A DNA stretch of 7,528 nucleotides from Bacteroidota bacterium (lineage in GTDB: Bacteria > Bacteroidota > Bacteroidia > Bacteroidales > Prolixibacteraceae): assembly GCA_023488865.1 (NCBI GenBank), contig JAMDDG010000257.1:1-7528 (forward strand). Direction: 5' to 3'. A program made the position numbers and the translations under genes. Numbering within the stretch: the stretch's first letter is position 1; each line of letters opens with the position of its first letter. The notes under the pieces are model-generated. The model was given only the letters and a program-made list of their open reading frames with translations, searched no databases and was not told where the DNA came from. Below, piece after piece: positions 6,872 through 7,528 of this stretch.

Positions 6872-6901
6872 CAAATGTAGAAAATCATACCAAAAGTCAA
6901 T
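6872..6901 (-). promoter_or_regulatory. nadA promoter
   Basis: On the minus strand TACATTTG (6879 to 6872) matches TAnnTTTG exactly. ATTG (6901 to 6898) is a three-of-four match to the -33 TTTG with an 18-nt spacer. Transcription would begin near 6866, about 20 nt before the nadA ATG. Confidence 0.55.
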
Positions 6902-6969
6902 CATTGGTTCATTTTTATCAGTAAGTATCCTGGTAAGATGAGGCAGTAAAGAATAGATGGTAAAAAAAT

Positions 6970-7000
6970 GTTAATAAATTTAAGCAAAAAGTTAATAAAT
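6970..7000. repeat. 10-bp direct repeat with 21-bp period
   Basis: GTTAATAAAT occurs at 6970-6979 and again at 6991-7000, each preceded by an A-run. The 21-bp period is two helical turns, which would put both copies on the same DNA face. In AT-rich DNA this may be chance. Confidence 0.35.
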
Positions 7001-7049
7001 AATTAATCATGGCTAAGTAAAATCATACTATTTAATCAACTGCTATAGT

Positions 7050-7057
7050 TATATTTG
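7050..7057 (+). promoter_or_regulatory. -7 element for the TonB-dependent receptor gene
   Basis: TATATTTG matches TAnnTTTG exactly. No good -33 TTTG lies 19-21 nt upstream. If used, the transcript would have a leader of roughly 135 nt before the ATG at 7200. Confidence 0.4.
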
Positions 7058-7199
7058 AGTTTAGTCGGGAGATTTCTCAACGAATATTAAAGTATTGATA
7101 ATATGAATTAACCCGGGTGTGATCTGCAAAAAAATGTTAAAATCTACTAAATACAAGAATATCAATTATCCTAATAATGTTAAATTAAAACTATCATTG

Positions 7200-7528
7200 A
7201 TGAAAAACAAATTTATTAAGCTTTGCTTGACGTTGGTACTGTTTGCAAGTATGGTTGCATCGGTAGTGGCTCAGGTTACTACCGCAAGTATTAGCGGAAA
7301 GGTTCTGGATCAGAACAAAGAACCGCTTATTGGTGCAACAGTCGTTGCAAAACATGTTCCTACAGGAACGGTCTATGGAACGTCGGTATTAAGTGATGGA
7401 CGTTACAGCATTAGTGGTATGCGTGTTGGTGGCCCTTACGAAATTGAAGTGTCAATAGTCGGTTACGGGACACAGAAGACCAATAATTTATTTCTGACAG
7501 TGGGTGAAGAAGCCACACAAAATTTCAA
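7200..7528 (+). CDS. TonB-dependent receptor with N-terminal carboxypeptidase-regulatory-like domain, 3' partial
   Basis: The frame is open from ATG 7200 to the window end, giving 109 residues. Residues 1-24 are a signal peptide (MKNKFIKLCLTLVLFASMVASVVAQ, cleaved near VVA-Q). Residues 29-105 are a carboxypeptidase-regulatory-like (CarbopepD_reg, transthyretin-fold) domain: ASISGKVLDQNKEPLIGATV, then SDGRYSISGMRVGGPYEIEVSIVGY. In Bacteroidota this domain at the mature N-terminus precedes the plug and beta-barrel of outer-membrane TonB-dependent transporters. The RVGGPYEIEVSIVGY form is the one I associate with Oar-like receptors of about 1000 residues rather than SusC proteins, but the fragment is too short to be certain. 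The plug, barrel and substrate are out of view, and no susD-like gene is visible. It is divergent from nadA. Confidence 0.85.
   Translation, partial: MKNKFIKLCLTLVLFASMVASVVAQVTTASISGKVLDQNKEPLIGATVVAKHVPTGTVYGTSVLSDGRYSISGMRVGGPYEIEVSIVGYGTQKTNNLFLTVGEEATQNF

Larger units (their letters stand above)
6848..7199. other. Divergent intergenic region without a gene
   Basis: These 352 nt separate nadA from the divergently oriented receptor gene. The region is very AT-rich, has no credible ORF, and shows no tRNA or recognisable riboswitch. It contains the nadA promoter on the left, a TAnnTTTG box at 7050-7057 for the receptor, a 10-bp direct repeat (6970-6979 and 6991-7000), and further AATGTTAA-like words at 7128-7140 and 7176-7183. 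An ACCCGGGT palindrome lies at 7111-7118. Confidence 0.7.

Noticed and set aside
7111..7118. ACCCGGGT palindrome as an operator
   Set aside because: A single 8-bp palindrome without flanking symmetry. CCCGGG also occurs in the loop of the ilvE terminator, so there is no sign of a specific site.

Overview
The window looks like chromosomal DNA from a member of the Bacteroidota. Three things support this. Promoter-like TAnnTTTG boxes lie upstream of several genes. Intergenic DNA is AT-rich, and strong Shine-Dalgarno sequences are not evident before starts. The gene content also fits: an alternative-complex-III-like NrfD protein, small cytochromes with a W-D-I-P-x-x-Y-K-x-M-K lead-in, a lipoprotein of 24-residue leucine-rich repeats, and a TonB-dependent receptor that begins with a carboxypeptidase-regulatory-like domain. 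I cannot name the genus. Nothing looks like a phage, transposon, CRISPR array, rRNA or tRNA.

Layout from left to right. (1) Positions 1-1947, plus strand, hold the end of an energy-metabolism operon: a 5'-truncated NrfD/ActC-like quinol-interacting membrane subunit, overlapped by a gene for an exported, C-terminally membrane-anchored protein that I do not recognise. (2) Positions 2038-3106, plus strand, hold two tandem, clearly paralogous monoheme c-type cytochromes, each followed by its own intrinsic terminator with the same 8-bp stem core. (3) Positions 3331-4344, plus strand, hold a complete branched-chain aminotransferase (ilvE) with a terminator that it probably shares with the converging gene. 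(4) Positions 4389-5735, minus strand, hold a leucine-rich-repeat lipoprotein. (5) Positions 5858-6847, minus strand, hold a complete quinolinate synthase (nadA). (6) Positions 6848-7199 are a divergent regulatory region without a gene. (7) From 7200 to the window end, plus strand, runs the first 109 residues of a TonB-dependent outer-membrane receptor.

How the genes may work together: the NrfD protein, the anchored periplasmic protein and the two cytochromes plausibly form one respiratory module. In it, menaquinol would be oxidised at the membrane and electrons passed to small periplasmic cytochromes c. This is inferred from adjacency and family. The remaining genes (branched-chain amino acid metabolism, NAD biosynthesis, a surface or periplasmic lipoprotein, an outer-membrane receptor) are ordinary housekeeping or envelope functions with no evident link to that module. 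I found no convincing wholly new system. The most unusual parts are the gene order after the NrfD gene, the diverged cytochrome pair with matching terminators, and the repeat lipoprotein.
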